A stretch of DNA of 24,890 nt from a bacterium (GTDB lineage Bacteria > Patescibacteriota > Minisyncoccia > Minisyncoccales > PEYH01): the NCBI GenBank assembly GCA_021161645.1, contig JAGHAC010000014.1, forward strand, positions 1 to 24,890. The letters run 5' to 3'. Within the stretch, counting starts at the first letter, position 1, and the number at the start of each line of letters is the position of its first letter. The notes below the pieces were generated by a model. The model ran no database searches. It worked only from the letters and a program-made list of their open reading frames with translations, and was not told where the DNA came from. Below, piece by piece: positions 22,807 through 24,890 of the stretch. The translations under genes and the position numbers were made by a program.

Positions 22807-23194
22807 ACTTGGGGGCGGGAGGTGCTTTTCTTCCCGAGCCAACCGTTTTTCTCACATTACCTCTTACTGTCCGTGAATTAATCCTTGTAGTTTGTCCCCG
22901 AACAGGTAAACCTTTTATATGCCTAATTCCTCGCCAACATTTAATATCTTTCAATCTTTTAATAGCCATCATTACTTCTCTTCTTAAATCACCCTCAATT
23001 TTATAGTTTTTGTTAATAATCTCCTGAATAGTGCTGATTTCTTTTGGACTAAGCTCTTTAACTTTTTTAGTATGATCAACCTTTGCCTCATCTAAAATTC
23101 TTTGACTTAAAGAACGACCTATTCCGTAGATATAGGTCAAAGCTATTTTTATTTGCTTGTCTGGGGGCAAATTTACCCCTGAAATTCTTGCCAT
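22805..23194 (-). CDS. rpsM: 30S ribosomal protein S13 (uS13)
   Basis: S13 sits in the 30S head and contacts the 50S and the P-site tRNA. The 129-residue protein contains the opening ISGVNLPPDKQIKIALTYIY, GIGRSLSQRIL, LRREVMMAIKRLKDIKCWRG and the GLPVRGQTTRINSRTVRG tail with a basic end. Typical length. It lies between rpmJ and rpsK; the spacer before it also carries heptamer repeats. Confidence 0.97.
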   Translation of the reverse strand: MARISGVNLPPDKQIKIALTYIYGIGRSLSQRILDEAKVDHTKKVKELSPKEISTIQEIINKNYKIEGDLRREVMMAIKRLKDIKCWRGIRHIKGLPVRGQTTRINSRTVRGNVRKTVGSGRKAPPAPK

Positions 23195-23198
23195 GATT

Positions 23199-23226
23199 CA
23201 GTGAATAGTGAATAGTGGGTAGTTGA
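23199..23226. repeat. Heptamer tandem array between rpmJ and rpsM
   Basis: The minus strand reads ACTACCC, ACTATTC, ACTATTC, ACTGAATC just before the rpsM ATG, the same unit family as the rpsM-rpsK spacer. Confidence 0.8.
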
Positions 23227-23236
23227 ATCAATTTAT

Positions 23237-23353
23237 TTATTTTCCTTGTCTTTGTTTGTGCTTGGGATTTTCGCAAATAACATAAACACGTCCTTTCCTT
23301 CGGACAATCTTACATTTTGGACAAATTTTTTTTACTGATGGTCTTACTTTCAT
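23237..23353 (-). CDS. rpmJ: 50S ribosomal protein L36 (bL36)
   Basis: This is a 38-residue protein beginning MKVRPSVKKICPKCKIVRRK and ending NPKHKQRQGK. It is the zinc form: Cys11, Cys14, Cys27 and His32 give the C-C-C-H site. It is the full family length, with start ATG 23353 and stop at 23237, and lies 12 bases after infA in the standard infA-rpmJ-rpsM order. Confidence 0.96.
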   Translation of the reverse strand: MKVRPSVKKICPKCKIVRRKGRVYVICENPKHKQRQGK

Positions 23354-23365
23354 ATTAAGCGAACT

Positions 23366-23587
23366 TTACTTTTTTCTGTATACTATTCTTCCTCTATTGG
23401 CATCGGGATATGGCAATTCTACTGTAACCTTATCTCCGGGTAATACTTTGATACGATAAACTCTTAATTTTCCTGCTAAATGAGCTAATATTTCTTTCCC
23501 GTTTTCTAGTCGAACTTTAAAAGTAGTGCTCGGCAAAGCCTCTAAAATAATCCCATCTATTCTTTGTGTATTCTTTTTATTCGACAT
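23366..23587 (-). CDS. infA: Translation initiation factor IF-1
   Basis: IF-1 is an S1-fold protein that blocks the A site during initiation. The 73 residues match throughout: IDGIILEALPSTTFKVRLEN, EILAHLAGKLR, the GDKVTVELPYPDANRGRIVY end. It is first in the alpha-operon-like run. A promoter at 23606-23634 gives a leader of about 12 bases. Confidence 0.97.
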   Translation of the reverse strand: MSNKKNTQRIDGIILEALPSTTFKVRLENGKEILAHLAGKLRVYRIKVLPGDKVTVELPYPDANRGRIVYRKK

Positions 23588-23605
23588 CCTTATACGATGT
23601 TTAGA

Positions 23606-23634
23606 ACATTATCAAAATATATTAAAAAAGTCAA
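23606..23634 (-). promoter_or_regulatory. Promoter of the infA-rpmJ-rpsM ribosomal run
   Basis: Minus-strand TTGACT (23629-23634), 17-bp spacer, TAATGT (23606-23611), about 12 bases of leader before ATG 23587. Confidence 0.7.
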
Positions 23635-23642
23635 GCGAATAA

Positions 23643-24863
23643 TTATATTTTTATTTCCAAATTAATCTTCTCTGAACTCCTGGGAGATTTCCTTGTAAAG
23701 AAGGGGTGAAATTTTACCTCGGGCTTTTTCGCTGTATTGGGATAAAGCTCGTTTAAATGCTTAATTATCTGGTTTCTTGTTTGACTTTTGGCTATTTCCC
23801 GAATGAGAGCTTTATCAATGGCGCTCAAAATTTTACCATAAATTTCTACTTCTAGGGTGACATTTTTGTCTAAATCTATATTTACCTGATTTATTTTGGT
23901 TTTAATCGTCGATTCAGAAACTTCTTTATCAGGAGGAATTTGAGCATCTATAAAATATCGAGCAAATAAGTCCAAGTCTTCCTTTTTTACTCCCTTAGCT
24001 TTGGCTTTAATTTTAATTTGGTAGGTGAAATTTTCTGCCTTCTGCCCTGCAACAACATCAAATGGTTGAGCAGAAATTACTTCTGTCTCTAATGTTTTTT
24101 TCAAGATCAAATAGTCATCTCCAGCGAGAGATCTAAGTTCTTCTAGAGATTTACTTTCGGCAGTTTTTAATAAATCCTCTTTTGCTTTATCTAAATCTTC
24201 TTGGGTAACCTGAGATTCTTTTTTGGTAGCACCTCCACTCATTTTTTTAAATGATTTAGCGTAAACACTGTAGTAAAGTTGAGGAGGAGAATAATTTCTT
24301 AGTCCTGGAACAGAAAATGTTGTTGGCTCAATATTATATTCCTCTCCCGCTTCGCTTGCTACCACTTCTACATCTACATATCCACCTGCAGGAATTATAA
24401 TTTTTTTGGTAGAATAAAAAATTCTTGAAGGTTCAGTAGCTGAAAGAAAACGTGTTCCAGCAACTAGAATCACTCTGGTTGAATATTCATTAAAAACTCT
24501 AATCACACCTCTTGCTTTTTCTGAAACATCTTTTAAACTCGACTGGTAAACCTTTGAAATAGTTAATTCTTTTTCAAAGCTATAAAGGGGAATCTTTTGA
24601 TCTTCCATATCTGGCTTATCTAAATTCTCTGAAGCAACAACAAATGCATCTGTTTTGATTTCGTTTGTTTTTGGAAAAATATAGATTGTAGCAGACGAAG
24701 CGGGGAGAAAAAACCAAAGGAGCAAAAGAATTAAAATAACTGTTCCTAAAGAATACCAAAAAAACTTTCTTCTAACTAAAGGTTTCTTTTGAGGAATATG
24801 AAAACTAACTATTTCTTCTTTTTCCTGGGGGGGTTTTATGTCGTAAATTTTTTTCTTTGGCAT
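23643..24863 (-). CDS. Membrane-anchored protein with baseplate-J-like region
   Basis: This 406-residue protein has a proline/lysine-rich cytoplasmic start, one transmembrane helix (about 34-53, FFWYSLGTVILILLLLWFFL) and a large extracytoplasmic part. Residues about 118-200 resemble the baseplate protein J core (GVIRVFNEYSTRVILVAGTR, IIIPAGGYVDVEVVASEAGE, YNIEPTTFSVPGL). Baseplate-J-like membrane proteins without phage genes are, to my knowledge, common in CPR genomes; their function is unknown. A helical stretch at about 205-250 and more strands follow, and the C-terminus is basic. No phage genes are nearby. It ends 56 bases before the infA start, whose promoter lies in the gap; its own promoter is cut by the window end. 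Confidence 0.8.
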   Translation of the reverse strand: MPKKKIYDIKPPQEKEEIVSFHIPQKKPLVRRKFFWYSLGTVILILLLLWFFLPASSATIYIFPKTNEIKTDAFVVASENLDKPDMEDQKIPLYSFEKELTISKVYQSSLKDVSEKARGVIRVFNEYSTRVILVAGTRFLSATEPSRIFYSTKKIIIPAGGYVDVEVVASEAGEEYNIEPTTFSVPGLRNYSPPQLYYSVYAKSFKKMSGGATKKESQVTQEDLDKAKEDLLKTAESKSLEELRSLAGDDYLILKKTLETEVISAQPFDVVAGQKAENFTYQIKIKAKAKGVKKEDLDLFARYFIDAQIPPDKEVSESTIKTKINQVNIDLDKNVTLEVEIYGKILSAIDKALIREIAKSQTRNQIIKHLNELYPNTAKKPEVKFHPFFTRKSPRSSEKINLEIKI

Positions 24864-24890
24864 ATTTATTATTGATTAAATATTAACTAA

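Noticed and set aside
23088..23276. Minus-strand 62-codon frame across the rpmJ-rpsM junction
   Set aside because: Overlaps both real genes out of frame and contains translated repeat DNA.

Overview
This is an A+T-rich, gene-dense window in which almost every gene is read from the minus strand. Its content points to a small-genome member of the Candidate Phyla Radiation (Patescibacteria, probably Parcubacteria-like). The clues are reduced aminoacyl-tRNA synthetases (PheT without its tRNA-binding OB domain, ProRS without its editing domain), short spacers and overlapping genes, tRNA genes without encoded CCA, CPR-style surface proteins with baseplate-J-like or PEGA domains, and in-frame repeat insertions in housekeeping genes. 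The taxonomic call is an inference; the window contains no rRNA.

Layout, reading left to right. (1) 1-3294: pheS-pheT, phenylalanyl-tRNA synthetase, interrupted by a palindromic element and apparently carrying a one-base frameshift near the start of pheT. (2) 3384-4847: a compact single-gene unit for a small membrane-anchored protein with foreign-looking codon use, then a lipid (diacylglycerol-type) kinase. (3) 4877-5836: a tRNA cluster (Asp, Met-type CAU, initiator Met) set in octamer repeat arrays, with a four-helix-bundle (23S-intervening-sequence type) protein gene inside it. (4) 5858-8215: gatC-gatA, the glutamyl/aspartyl-tRNA amidotransferase subunits, and a membrane protein of unknown function. 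(5) 8254-15521: a long run murA-mreB-holB-frr-rseP-proS-mreB, mixing cell-wall synthesis, cell shape, replication, ribosome recycling and membrane proteolysis. (6) 15689-17134: the only plus-strand gene, a PEGA-domain surface protein. (7) 17146-18136: a helix-turn-helix protein and PgeF. (8) 18176-18583: a promoter-to-terminator unit that looks more like a structured non-coding RNA than a protein gene. (9) 18593-19258: alkyladenine DNA glycosylase carrying a repeat insertion. (10) 19348-23634: the alpha-operon order infA-rpmJ-rpsM-rpsK-rpsD-rpoA-rplQ, continuing into rplM-rpsI, with a clear promoter and a candidate terminator. (11) 23643-24863: a membrane-anchored baseplate-J-like protein.

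The most unusual features are: short-period (7 or 8 bp) degenerate tandem repeats scattered through spacers and also inserted in frame in PheT, PheS and the DNA glycosylase; a candidate structured RNA at 18.2-18.5 kb; an initiator tRNA with an altered D-loop/T-loop contact; and several promoters whose -10 box lies almost on the start codon, which implies leaderless mRNAs.
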